Shown one piece after another: positions 44,812 to 53,701 of a stretch of 64,000 nt of DNA (positions are counted from its first letter, which is position 1; the number at the start of each line of letters is the position of its first letter). The stretch lies in assembly GCA_963817615.1 (NCBI GenBank), contig CAWFPH010000003.1:124001-188000 (forward strand). The letters are read 5' to 3'. Position numbers and translations under genes: made by a program. Under the pieces are notes generated by a model. The model was not told where the DNA came from, did not search any database, and was given only the letters and a program-made list of their open reading frames with translations. The stretch is from FEN-1219 sp963817615. Lineage in GTDB: Bacteria; Pseudomonadota; Gammaproteobacteria; Steroidobacterales; Rariloculaceae.

Positions 44812-45741
44812 ATGGGAGAGGGCGGTACGAGCGTCTATGGCGGCATCGAGGGCGGCGGCACGAAGTTCGTGTGCGCCGTCGGCCATTCGCCCGTCGAGCT
44901 CGTGGACAGCATCAGCATACCGACGACGGACCCGCGCACGACGCTTGCCGAATGCGTGCGCTTTTTCGCCAGGGCGAACGACGTGCACGGTTCGATCGCC
45001 GCGCTCGGGTTCGGTTGCTTCGGACCGATCGAGCTCAGACGCGACTCCGATCGCTACGGCCGAATGTTGGCGACGCCGAAAGCCGGCTGGTCCGGCGCGA
45101 ACTTGCTCGAGCCGCTGCGCGCCGCGTTCGGCGTGCCGATCGCGTTCGACACCGACGTGGCCGCGGCGGCCGAGGCGGAGTGGCGCATGGGCGCCGGACA
45201 GGGGCTCGGCTCGCTCGCGTACGTCACCGTCGGCACCGGCATCGGCGGCGCGGTGGCGCCGCGCGGCGGCGCGCCGCGCCGGCTGATGCACGCGGAGATG
45301 GGGCACGTGCCGGTGCGGCGGGATCCGCGCGACCGCGACTTCCCCGGTGTTTGCCCGTTCCACGGCGACTGCATCGAGGGGCTCGCGAGCGGCACCGCGA
45401 TTCACGCACGTTGGGGTTGCGCATTGGATGCGCTGCCGCGCGGTCACGACGGTCCCTCTGTCGTCGCGGGCTACCTCGGGCAGCTCGCGGCCGCGATCGC
45501 ACTGATGCTGTCCGTCGAGCGCATCGTGTTCGGCGGCGGCGTGATGGCCTACGGGCCGCTGCTTGCGCTCGTCCGCACGGCGGCGCTGCGTTGTCTCAAC
45601 GGCTACGTCGAGGTTCTGAAGGCGCCGGGCGACATGGCCGGCTACGTCTGCACGCCGGCGCTCGGCAGTCGAGCCGGAATTGCGGGCGCGCTGCTGCTGG
45701 CGCAATCGGCGCGTGCGCAGCACGACCGACTTGAACGATGA
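44812..45741 (+). CDS. ROK-family fructokinase
   Basis: 309 residues from ATG 44812 (a GTG three codons earlier is possible). N-terminal ATP motif GGIEGGGTKFVCAVG; second phosphate motif VTVGTGIGGAVA. Zinc site of ROK fructokinases: His in MGHVPV and CPFHGDC, followed by EGLASG. This CPxHxxC-EGLASG form is typical of fructokinase (YdhR/ScrK-like) members. Phosphorylates fructose released by sucrose phosphorolysis. Divergent from the MFS gene with the two operators between them. Confidence 0.9.
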   Translation: MGEGGTSVYGGIEGGGTKFVCAVGHSPVELVDSISIPTTDPRTTLAECVRFFARANDVHGSIAALGFGCFGPIELRRDSDRYGRMLATPKAGWSGANLLEPLRAAFGVPIAFDTDVAAAAEAEWRMGAGQGLGSLAYVTVGTGIGGAVAPRGGAPRRLMHAEMGHVPVRRDPRDRDFPGVCPFHGDCIEGLASGTAIHARWGCALDALPRGHDGPSVVAGYLGQLAAAIALMLSVERIVFGGGVMAYGPLLALVRTAALRCLNGYVEVLKAPGDMAGYVCTPALGSRAGIAGALLLAQSARAQHDRLER

Positions 45742-45987
45742 TATGGGGTCGCGCATCGCGACCGCGCCGATCCGCCGGAGCGCGATTCGCCAGGCGGCCG
45801 CGAAGGCGGCGCGACGACGGCGGACGCGTGGATTGCGTTCGCGCGCACGGGCGACCCGAATCACGCGAGCCTGCCGCGCGGGTCGCCGTTCGACCCCGCC
45901 ACGGTGCCGACGCTGCTGTTCGACGACCTGCCCGCGCTCGCGCACGACCCCGACGGGGACGAACAGGCGAGCATCGGCGCAGCCTAG
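45742..45987 (+). pseudogene. C-terminal remnant of a type-B carboxylesterase
   Basis: In the same frame as, and right after, the fructokinase stop, an open stretch ending at TAG 45985-45987 translates to AWIAFARTGDPNHASLP, then SPFDPATVPTLLFDD and LAHDPDGDEQ. This is the characteristic end of carboxylesterase/para-nitrobenzyl-esterase proteins, which act on esters. No start or catalytic domain exists upstream because the fructokinase gene occupies that space. It is therefore a decayed or deletion-truncated gene. Confidence 0.7.
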
Positions 45988-46031
45988 TAACCCGAGGGGC
46001 CGACGGCGGGGTCGGACGCAGGAGGGCGAAA

Positions 46032-46913
46032 GTGAACGAAACGCGAGGACGCCACCTCTGCATGCGCGAGTGGGCCGCGGTCATCTGCGGGTTGCTGATC
46101 GGCGCGCAAGCGGGTGCCCAGCCGGTCGGCATCGTCGACCAGCCGTGCCCCGCCCAATCGTTGCCGTCGTCGGCGTTCCGGCGCCAGGTGATCGCGTTGC
46201 TCGTCGAGCCGCACGCGATCGCGCCCGACGAGCTCGAGCGGTTCTCCAAGAGCCCCGAGGTCGCCGCAGTCGCGCAAGCCGACCGGCTGCGCGCCGCGCA
46301 GGACTGGGCCGATCTGTGCCGCTATCGCGCGCTCGACGCGAGCGCGCAGGCGTCGCTCAAGCCGCCGCGAGTGGTGTTCATGGGCGACTCGATCACCGAG
46401 AACTGGGGCCTCGCCGATCCGGCGCTGTTCGATGGCGAGGTCGCGAACCGCGGCATCAGCGGCCAGACGACCGCGCAGATGCTGGTTCGCTTTCGGGCGG
46501 ACGTCGTGGCGTTGCGGCCGCAGACGGTCCACATACTGGCCGGCACGAACGACGTCGCCGGCAACACCGGGCCGATGAGCGCGCAGGACTTCAAGAACAA
46601 CATCATGTCGATGGTGGACCTCGCGCGCCTGAATGCGATTTCGGTCGTGCTCGGCAGCATTCCGCCGACGGCGAAGCTCGGGTGGCGGCCCGAGGTGAAG
46701 CCCGTGCCGACGATCAAGGCGCTGAATGAATGGCTGAAGGTCTACGCCGCGAGGCAGCGCGTCGGCTTCGTCGACTACTACTCGGTGCTCGTCGGAGCGA
46801 ACGGCGAGTTCCGTCCGGATCTCAGCAACGACGGCGTGCACCCGAACCGGAACGGCTACGCGATCATGCGGAAGCTCGCGGAGGACGCGTTGGCGTCGCT
46901 CGAGAAGCGCTAG
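46032..46913 (+). CDS. exported SGNH/GDSL hydrolase
   Basis: 293 residues from GTG 46032, chosen because AGGAGGG ends five bases upstream; ATG 46062 would lack a good site. Signal peptide MREWAAVICGLLIGAQAGA. SGNH blocks: GDSI (118-121, nucleophile Ser120), Gly in NRGISGQT, Asn173 (AGTNDV), Asp267 and His270 (NDGVHPN). Full catalytic set present. Likely an esterase or deacetylase acting on acylated carbohydrates or peptides in the envelope; substrate unknown. Confidence 0.9.
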   Translation: MNETRGRHLCMREWAAVICGLLIGAQAGAQPVGIVDQPCPAQSLPSSAFRRQVIALLVEPHAIAPDELERFSKSPEVAAVAQADRLRAAQDWADLCRYRALDASAQASLKPPRVVFMGDSITENWGLADPALFDGEVANRGISGQTTAQMLVRFRADVVALRPQTVHILAGTNDVAGNTGPMSAQDFKNNIMSMVDLARLNAISVVLGSIPPTAKLGWRPEVKPVPTIKALNEWLKVYAARQRVGFVDYYSVLVGANGEFRPDLSNDGVHPNRNGYAIMRKLAEDALASLEKR

Positions 46914-46940
46914 ACCGAATCGCGCCGCGCTCGGCCGTCA

Positions 46941-48873
46941 TCAGGGCAACGCGAACGCGACGAGCTTGCGGCCGGCGACGACCGCGACGTATTGCTTGCC
47001 ATCGATCGCCGCGATACGTCATTGGATTCGCGTTGACTTGCTCTTCGAGCCGCACGGCCCAGAGCTCCTTGCCGCCGGTCGCATCGAATGCACGAAACCG
47101 CTTGTCGCTCGTCGCGCCGACGAACACCAGACCGCCGGCCGTGACGATCGGTCCCGCGCTGCCGCTGCCGCCCGTGAGCTGCCGGTCTTTCGGCAGCGCG
47201 TCGGTGACGCCGAGCGTGCTCTGCCAGGCGATCTCCCCGGTGTTGGCGTTCACGGCCACGAGCCGCGACCACGGCGGCCGCGTACACGGCAGCGTCGCAA
47301 GAATCTTGCCTGCGTCGTCCTTGAGCGGCGCGCTGAACGTGAAGTACGGGCCCGCGCCGTCGACGCTCGCCCGATCGTAGGGCGTGGTCGCGTCCTGCGT
47401 GCCGCGGCCATAGTTTTTGCCGGGCTTCTTCCGCTCGAGCCAGCCGACGAGCGAGGTGTCGTGCGCGTTCGCGAACACGAGCCCGGTGCCGGGATCGGCC
47501 GCCGCTCCGCCCCAATTCACGCCGCCGGTGCCGCCCGGAAACTGAATGGCGCTCTTCGGCGGCTCGCCTTCCTCATGAAACGAAAACGGCGTGAATGGCC
47601 CGGCGTTGTAGAAGCCGCCGCTTCTTTCCAACAGCGCTTCGCACGCGGCCACGTGCTGCGCCGACGTGTCTTCCGGACGCACCAAGTCGCGCGCCTTGTC
47701 GAAGTCGACGCGCGCGAGCGGCGGCGGCTTCAGCGGGAACGGTTGTGTCGGCGCATACCACTCTCCCGGCACATCGCCCTTAGGGACCGGGCGCTCCTCG
47801 ACGCCGAACACCGGCTTGCCGGTCTCGCGATTCAGGATGAACATCCAGCCGGTCTTGCCGACGGAGGCGAGCGCGGGCACGCGTTTACCGTCGCGCACGA
47901 TGTCCACGAGCACGGGCGGATTCGGCAGGTCCGAGTCCCAGAGATCGTGGTGCACGGTTTGGAAGTGCCAGCGGTATCGGCCCGTCGCGGCGTCGACGGC
48001 CACGATCGAGTTGCCGTAGAGGTCGTTGCCGGGACGGTCGCCGCCCCAGTAGTTCGCGGCCGGCCCGGCCACGGGCATGTACAGCACGCCGCGCTGCTCG
48101 TCGAGCGTCATGTACCAGGCCCAGACGTTGACGCCCGAGCGGTTGCGCCAACCGTTGTCGAGCCAGCTCTCGTGACCGCGCTCGCCCGGCAGCGGCACGG
48201 TGTGAAAGTCCCACAGATGCGTACCCGTGCGCACGTCGAACGCGCGCGTATCGCCCGGCTCCGCGAGCTGCGCCTCGCGCGTGGTTGCGCCGAGTATCGC
48301 GACGTCCTTGTAGACGGTGGGCACGCCGTTCCACGGCACCGCGATTTGCACGACGCCGTCGCGGCCGAAGCTCGAGACCGGTGCGCCGGTGCCTGCGTCC
48401 AGGGCCACGAGCGTGGGCCCTGCAGTCAGGAGGATCCGCGGCGGCGTGGCGTCGTCGCCGGGCCAGTACGCGACGCCCCGGGCCGTGGTATCGAGCGGCG
48501 CCGGCAATGTCGTGCGCCAGCGCACTTCGCCGGTCGCTCCGTCGACTGCGAGAACCTCGTTGCCGCGCGCGGGCAGATACAGCACGCCGCCGACTGCGAT
48601 CGGCGTCGCCTGCGGATTGCCGTCGGCGCCGGGCGCATCGTTGTTCTCGCCGGCCGCGCGCGCGACTCCGAGCGACCACGCTTGTGCGAGCCGGCCAACG
48701 TTCGCCGGCGTAATCTCGGTCAGCGGCGAGTAGCGGGTGCCCGCGTAATCGCGGCCGTACATCGGCCAATCGGCGGCTTTGGGCGGCGCGGCGACCGCGG
48801 CGAAAGCCGTCAGCCCGACAACGGCCGCGACAAGGCGCGCAGCAGCGCGCGTTGCGCTTCTTTTCAGGTCCAT
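46941..48873 (-). CDS. PQQ-dependent dehydrogenase, frameshifted near the 3' end
   Basis: Quinoprotein propeller enzyme. Signal peptide (residues 1-28), then WPMYGRDYAGTRYSPLTEIT, repeated tryptophan-docking motifs (AVDGATGEVRWRT, AVDAATGRYRWHF, NANTGEIAWQS, FDATGGKELWAV) and GGDRPGNDLYG typical of glucose/alcohol quinoprotein dehydrogenases without a haem domain. The continuous frame runs to ANPMTYRG and then departs; removing one G near 47004-47010 restores IDGKQYVAVVAG and KLVAFALP, then a TGA at 46941-46943, exactly the family ending. The span is not a multiple of three, as expected for a single-base insertion. Periplasmic sugar or alcohol oxidation is expected if functional. Confidence 0.85.
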
Positions 48874-48968
48874 CCCCACGGTCCCCTTTGGCGATGCTTC
48901 GCCCCGATACCCGTTCGCTCGTCTCGGAGTAGAGTGTAGCGAACGGTACCGGCTTTCGGAGAGCCACG

Positions 48969-49232
48969 ATGGTCTGCCGTCATCTGGATTTCGTCCGCAC
49001 CGACCGACCGCGCACCGATGGCTGCGAGGAGTGCCTGCGGCTCGGGGATACCTGGGTGCACCTGCGGCTGTGCCGTGCATGCGGTCACGTCGGCTGCTGC
49101 GACAGCTCGAAGAACCGGCACGCAACCAAGCACTTCCACGCAACGCAGCATCCGATCGCGACGTCGATCGAGCCCGGCGAAAGCTGGAGCTGGTGCTTCG
49201 TGGACGAGCTCGTGATGGAGTTGGACGAGTGA
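48969..49232 (+). CDS. UBP-type zinc finger protein
   Basis: 87 residues, essentially one zf-UBP domain. Ligand candidates: Cys3, His5, Cys19, Cys22, Cys35, Cys38, Cys43, His51, His55, His61 (CRHL, CEEC, CRACGHVGCC, RHATKHFHATQH). This is the three-zinc fold that in eukaryotes binds free ubiquitin C-termini; bacterial copies have unknown partners. It lies 19 bp upstream of the flavoprotein gene and is probably co-transcribed, a pairing also recalled from other bacteria. Confidence 0.88.
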   Translation: MVCRHLDFVRTDRPRTDGCEECLRLGDTWVHLRLCRACGHVGCCDSSKNRHATKHFHATQHPIATSIEPGESWSWCFVDELVMELDE

Positions 49233-49250
49233 GCATGCGGTAGCACCGAC

Positions 49251-50963
49251 GTGGCCACGGAGTTGCTGGAAAAACGTCGCGAGCAGATGTTCCCGAAGCT
49301 CACGGTCGCGCAGCGGGCGCGACTCGAGCCTCATAGCACCCGTCACGAGACGAGCGCCGGGGAGATCTTGCTCGACGTCGGCGCGCAACCGCTCGGCATC
49401 TTCATCGTGGCCGAGGGCAGCGTCGAGGCGCTCGTGCCGACCTCGGACGTGCGCTCGGAATCGTGCGACTACGCGCTGCTGAATCTGCTGGCGCCCGGGG
49501 ACTTCAGCGGCGAGCTGAGCACGCTGCGCGGCACGGCGGGGCTCGTGAGGCTGCGCGTGCGCGACGCCGGCAGCGTGCTGCAAATGAGTCTCGACGATCT
49601 GCGGCGTGTGGTGCAAAACGACGCCGAGTTGAGCGAGCTGTTCATGCGTGCGTTCATCCTGCGCCGCATGGGAGTACTGCAATCGGGCCATAGCGAGGTG
49701 ACGCTGCTCGGGTCGAGCAGCCACTCCGGCGACACGCTGCGCATTCGCGAGTTTCTGACGCGCAACGCGCGGCCGTACGTGAATATCGATCTCGATCGCG
49801 ATGCCGATGCGCGGGCGCTGCTCGATCGCTTTCATGTGCTTCCGGAGGAGATACCCGTTCTGATCTGCCGCGGCGGGGAAGTGCTCAAGAACCCCGACAA
49901 CGGCGCGCTCGCCAAATGCCTCGGCATCAACGCTCCGCGCAACGACGACGACGTCTACGACCTCGTCGTGATCGGAGCGGGTCCTGCAGGCCTCGCGGCC
50001 GCCGTGTACGCCGCATCCGAGGGCGTGCGAACGTGCGTGGTGGACTCGTTCGCGCCGGGCGGTCAGGCCGGGACCAGCTCGCGGATCGAGAACTACCTCG
50101 GCTTTCCGACGGGCATCTCCGGCGCGGCGCTCGCGGGACGCGCGCTGTCGCAGGCGCAAAAGTTCGGCGCGGAGCTCAGCGTGGCATGGGAGGCCGTGCG
50201 ATTGCGCTGCGAGGAATGGCCATACACGGTCGAGATGAGGAGCGGCCGGCTGGCGCGGGGCCGCACGATCCTGATTGCGAGCGGCGCCCGCTACCGCATG
50301 CTCGACGTCGTCGATCCGTCGCGTTTTCTCGGCAACGGCGTCTACTACGCCGCCACCCATCTCGAAGCGAAGCTATGCGAAGCGGAGGAGGCGGTCGTGG
50401 TGGGCGGCGGCAACTCGGCCGGCCAGGCTGCGGTGTTTCTGTCGGCCTACTGCCGCCACGTGCATATCCTGGTGCGCAGCGCCGGGCTCGCGGACAGCAT
50501 GTCGAGCTATCTGATCCGGCGTATCGAAAGCGCGCCGAATATCTCCCTGCACACCCGCACGCAGATCACGGCGCTCGACGGCACGGAGCATTTGGAGCGC
50601 GTGTCTTGGAGACGGGCCGGCGGCTCGCCGGAGCCTCGCGACGTGCGGCACGTCTTTCTCATGCTGGGCGCGTCGCCGAACACTCGCTGGCTCGAGGGTT
50701 GCGTCGCTCTGGACGAGCACGGTTTCGTTAGAACCGGGCAGGATCTTCAAGCCGAAGACGTCGAGGCGTGGAGCTTGCCGAGGTCCGCCTACCTGCTCGA
50801 GACCAACGTCCCCGGTGTCTTTGCCGCCGGCGATGTGCGTGCCGGCAGCACCAAGCGCATCGCGGCCGCGGTCGGCGAAGGGTCGGCAGCCGTGCAGTTC
50901 GTGCACAGGGCTCTGCGCGAGCTCGCCGATGGGCACGGGCTGCGTGCCGCCGCCGCCCCTTGA
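49251..50963 (+). CDS. cyclic-nucleotide-binding domain, thioredoxin-like domain and thioredoxin-reductase-like flavoprotein fusion
   Basis: 570 residues. Residues about 15-130: cNMP-binding domain (LAPGDFSGELSTLRG). About 150-225: thioredoxin/glutaredoxin-like segment (REFLTRNARPYVNIDLD, LPEEIPVLIC). About 235-560: two-dinucleotide-fold flavoprotein with FAD motif GAGPAGLAAA (242) and NADPH motif GGGNSAG. Where thioredoxin reductase has CATC just before the NADPH motif, this protein has AATH (367-370), so it cannot be a disulfide reductase. Possibly a sensor or an oxidase. Downstream of the UBP zinc finger gene. Confidence 0.88.
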   Translation: MATELLEKRREQMFPKLTVAQRARLEPHSTRHETSAGEILLDVGAQPLGIFIVAEGSVEALVPTSDVRSESCDYALLNLLAPGDFSGELSTLRGTAGLVRLRVRDAGSVLQMSLDDLRRVVQNDAELSELFMRAFILRRMGVLQSGHSEVTLLGSSSHSGDTLRIREFLTRNARPYVNIDLDRDADARALLDRFHVLPEEIPVLICRGGEVLKNPDNGALAKCLGINAPRNDDDVYDLVVIGAGPAGLAAAVYAASEGVRTCVVDSFAPGGQAGTSSRIENYLGFPTGISGAALAGRALSQAQKFGAELSVAWEAVRLRCEEWPYTVEMRSGRLARGRTILIASGARYRMLDVVDPSRFLGNGVYYAATHLEAKLCEAEEAVVVGGGNSAGQAAVFLSAYCRHVHILVRSAGLADSMSSYLIRRIESAPNISLHTRTQITALDGTEHLERVSWRRAGGSPEPRDVRHVFLMLGASPNTRWLEGCVALDEHGFVRTGQDLQAEDVEAWSLPRSAYLLETNVPGVFAAGDVRAGSTKRIAAAVGEGSAAVQFVHRALRELADGHGLRAAAAP

Positions 50964-51021
50964 TTGGCATCATGCATGCATCACCCGTGGCGGTTGTATG
51001 ACTCGACACGGAGGAATGACT

Positions 51022-51387
51022 ATGACTACAGCAACCGGGCACAGCAATGCCATCAGGGCCGGGAAGGCCATCGGCACGAACGTCTACGACCGTTCCGGCA
51101 GCAAGATCGGGGAGGTGAAGGACATCGTGCTCGAAAAGACCACGAACAATATCTTGTTCGCGGTTGTGAGTTTTGGAGGGGTTCTCGGCATAGGCGAGAA
51201 ATACCACCCCGTGCCGTGGAGCGAGCTCGACTACGATCCGGAGCAAGGCGGCTACATCGTCTCGTTCACGGCCGACCAATTGAAGAGCGCGCCGGCGGAC
51301 TCGATCGAGGCGTTGACGAAGAACGACGGCCTCGCGTTTCGCGATCGAGCCTTCCAGCACTACGGCACGAAGCCGTACTGGCATTGA
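51022..51387 (+). CDS. PRC-barrel domain protein
   Basis: 121 residues from ATG 51022, six bases after GGAGGA (the ATG at 51016 is too close to it). PRC-barrel motif: KAIGTNVYDRSGSKIGEVKD, HPVPWSELDYDPEQGGYIV. Similar proteins have been linked to envelope or stress functions and bind other proteins via the barrel. Lies 58 bp after the flavoprotein and is followed by a terminator hairpin. Confidence 0.88.
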   Translation: MTTATGHSNAIRAGKAIGTNVYDRSGSKIGEVKDIVLEKTTNNILFAVVSFGGVLGIGEKYHPVPWSELDYDPEQGGYIVSFTADQLKSAPADSIEALTKNDGLAFRDRAFQHYGTKPYWH

Positions 51388-51394
51388 CCGTTCG

Positions 51395-51420
51395 GCACGC
51401 CCGCCGCGAGGCGGGCGTGC
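51395..51420. terminator. hairpin terminator with GCGA loop
   Basis: GCACGCCCGCC-GCGA-GGCGGGCGTGC: 11-bp perfect stem closed by a GNRA-type tetraloop, 7 bp after the PRC-barrel stop. There is no long T-run, but position and stability suggest the end of the 48969-51387 unit. Confidence 0.55.
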
Positions 51421-51618
51421 GACCCTGCCGTCGCGCTGCACGCGCAACCGTCCGGCTGCGCCACTCGCTAAACAAGACGCTCGAAATTAGTATTCGTCCG
51501 AGCGGGTCTCGGTCCCGGCGGCGCGCGTGGAGTCTGCACGTGACAGACGAGTGTGTTCACGCGCGGCGCCGAGAGTCCGTAGCGAGCTCGTAGCGAAACC
51601 AATCCAGGAGACGAGTCA

Positions 51619-52191
51619 ATGTCCACGCGCACCTTGTCCGGAATCCTCTCGGCCGTCTTGATGCTCGCGCTGCCGGCCGCGAGCTTCGCGCAGCAGAAGC
51701 CGATGACGCTCACGGCGCTCGACTACATCGAGATTCAGCAGCTGGTCGCAAAGTACGCGCGTGCGATCGATACCTGCTCGAACAACGGCTACGACTACGC
51801 GGACCTCTATACGCCGGACGGCGTGTTCCTGCCGATGGTGAACGGCAAGTCCGTGCAGGGCATTCAGGGCCGCGAAAAGCTGGCGGAGGTGTCCGGCGGC
51901 GGGGTCAAGGGGTGCAAGCACGTCGGGTGGATCGAGCAGGGTGTGCACCACATCTACGTCAACCACATCATCACGCCGACGCCGGAGGGCGCGACCGGCA
52001 CCGTCGACATGATGATGATCGGCCTGGGCGGCGATCCGAACAAAATCGAGAGCGACGGTTATTACGAAGACATCTACGTGAAGACGGCGAAGGGTTGGCG
52101 CTTCAAGCAGCGCACCCACCATGCGCTGCTGGATGGCGGGCGGCGCGTGACGAAGGCGCCGGCCAACGATGCGGGCTCGGGCGAGCGATGA
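51619..52191 (+). CDS. exported SnoaL/NTF2-like protein
   Basis: 190 residues; signal peptide ends SFAQQ. Single NTF2/SnoaL-like domain: LDYIEIQQLVAKYARAIDTC, DYADLYTPDGVFLPMV, GYYEDIYVKTAKGWRFKQRT. Such domains form conical barrels binding small hydrophobic ligands; the polar residues around the pocket do not identify a reaction. Preceded by GGAGACGAG. Unusual in being exported. Confidence 0.85.
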   Translation: MSTRTLSGILSAVLMLALPAASFAQQKPMTLTALDYIEIQQLVAKYARAIDTCSNNGYDYADLYTPDGVFLPMVNGKSVQGIQGREKLAEVSGGGVKGCKHVGWIEQGVHHIYVNHIITPTPEGATGTVDMMMIGLGGDPNKIESDGYYEDIYVKTAKGWRFKQRTHHALLDGGRRVTKAPANDAGSGER

Positions 52192-52278
52192 CGTGGAGCA
52201 GGACGAGCGGCGGAATCGCCATCGCGCCGCTCCGCTCACCTCGAACGTAACCGTTCGCAGGCGCCGCGGTGCGCCTCG

Positions 52279-53307
52279 CTATCGGCTGCGGGTCGAAGGC
52301 GCGTGCTCGCTCGACGGAGCCGCGCCGCTCGCGGCTTCCTCGGCGCGCAGCGCCGACAGAATACCGCGTAGGCTGTAGTTGCCTTCGTGACAAGCGTACT
52401 CGTAGATTTCGCCGCTTGCCTTCTGCCAATAGATGGCGGCGGTCCACGGCTGCGTCCAGACCGTGGGATCGTCGACCGTGAACTCGTAACGCAGCATGTC
52501 GTCGCTCACGCGCGTGAAGCGCTCGGTGAGCTTTAGGTTCTCGTCGGCGTAACGAAAGTAGCCGCCCATCGGGTTGCCCGAGCCGTCGAAGTTCGTCGTC
52601 TCGACGACGAGCGTGTCGCCGTCCCAACGGCCGCGCGGGTCGCCCAAATATTGCCGAATGGTTTCCGACACGTGTGGACGCCCATCGAGCGGTATCACGC
52701 GAGCGTCGTGGATTTTCTCCATTTGAATGACGACGTCGCCGGGCGTCTGGATGACTCTGTAGAGGCTCATGTAGGCGGCGAAGAGGTCGGGAATGCCGTA
52801 CGTGATGCAGCGATCCGTGAGCGCGAGATCGCCCGCGCTACGCGCTCGGGTGCGCCCGCCGGCGATTCGCTCCGCGCGCTGTCGTGCGGCCGAGGCCGTG
52901 AGGGGCGGCAGCCGCCCGTTTGCGGGATCCTCGATCAATGAGGTGCGCCGCTCGAAGTACCGGCTCGGCACCCAGTTCTGGCTGTAGGTGCCGGTGTCGC
53001 CGAGCTGGCGCGGACGGTTCTCGTCGAGCAGCGCAAGATAGAGCGCGTCGCCGAACACGGCGTCGGCGTCTGCTCGAAACAGCTGCGCGGCGCGCGCTTT
53101 CAACGCGGCCACTTCGTCTTCGGAGAGCAGCGGCTTGCCCGCCAGCTCGGGGGGCCGCTCGAGCGGCGTGGCGCTGTTGTTCTCCCAGGTGCCCTGAAGA
53201 TCGGGTCGGCCGTCCGGAAGTCTCGGCACGCTGTAAGGCGTGTCCGCGATCGCTTGCGTGCCGCCGAACCCTGTCGCCAGCACCAGAGCTAACCATGATC
53301 CGCGCAT
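52279..53307 (-). CDS. exported WxGDxLVV-family protein, type 1 paralogue
   Basis: 342 residues, signal peptide ending near AIADTP. Paralogous to 17423-18448: LPDGRPDLQGTWENNSATPL, DPANGRLPP, VIPLDGRPHVSETIRQYLGD, RGRWDGDTLVVETTNFDG and YACHEGNYSL, in the same order and spacing. The region between differs mainly by loops. No Cys cluster and no known active site. Isolated from the ABC and DUF6152 genes here; convergent with the NTF2-like gene. Function unknown. Confidence 0.82.
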   Translation of the reverse strand: MRGSWLALVLATGFGGTQAIADTPYSVPRLPDGRPDLQGTWENNSATPLERPPELAGKPLLSEDEVAALKARAAQLFRADADAVFGDALYLALLDENRPRQLGDTGTYSQNWVPSRYFERRTSLIEDPANGRLPPLTASAARQRAERIAGGRTRARSAGDLALTDRCITYGIPDLFAAYMSLYRVIQTPGDVVIQMEKIHDARVIPLDGRPHVSETIRQYLGDPRGRWDGDTLVVETTNFDGSGNPMGGYFRYADENLKLTERFTRVSDDMLRYEFTVDDPTVWTQPWTAAIYWQKASGEIYEYACHEGNYSLRGILSALRAEEAASGAAPSSEHAPSTRSR

Positions 53308-53341
53308 GAGCGGGGACTGTACGCCGCGCGTGCTGGACGCG

Positions 53342-53701
53342 CTACTTCTTCGGCTTCGGCGTCGGTATCACGTCGTAAGGATCGTAGCCGCCCGCGCCGT
53401 CGCGCTTCGCGAGCGAGCATTGAGCCGACGGCTGCTCGGGGTCGGCGATGCTGAGGCTGTCGTTTGCAAGCGCTTCGAGCTCGTCGAAAGTCTCGTCGCT
53501 GGAGCGCGGGGCCAGGTCCGCGATCCACTTGAGACGCGCTTGTCCACGCTCGTCGTGGTCGATGATTGCGAACGCGTCTTCGCTCTGTGTCACGACGCGG
53601 AAGCGATAGGTATCGTCGAGCTGATCCGTTCGCGTGCCGTCGAACTCCGGAATCGCTTCTTCTCCGGTCGGGTCTCGGTCGTCGGGGTCTGGGACTTTCA
53701 C
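53342..53701 (-). CDS. small acidic hypothetical protein
   Basis: 119 residues, GTG start without clear SD. Acidic N-terminus (PDPDDRDPTGEEAIPEFDGT), middle FRVVTQSEDAFAIIDHDERG, and a Lys-rich end (IPTPKPKK). No signal peptide, no recognised family. Codon pattern is like its neighbours, but the evidence is limited to reading-frame length and composition. Confidence 0.45.
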   Translation of the reverse strand: MKVPDPDDRDPTGEEAIPEFDGTRTDQLDDTYRFRVVTQSEDAFAIIDHDERGQARLKWIADLAPRSSDETFDELEALANDSLSIADPEQPSAQCSLAKRDGAGGYDPYDVIPTPKPKK

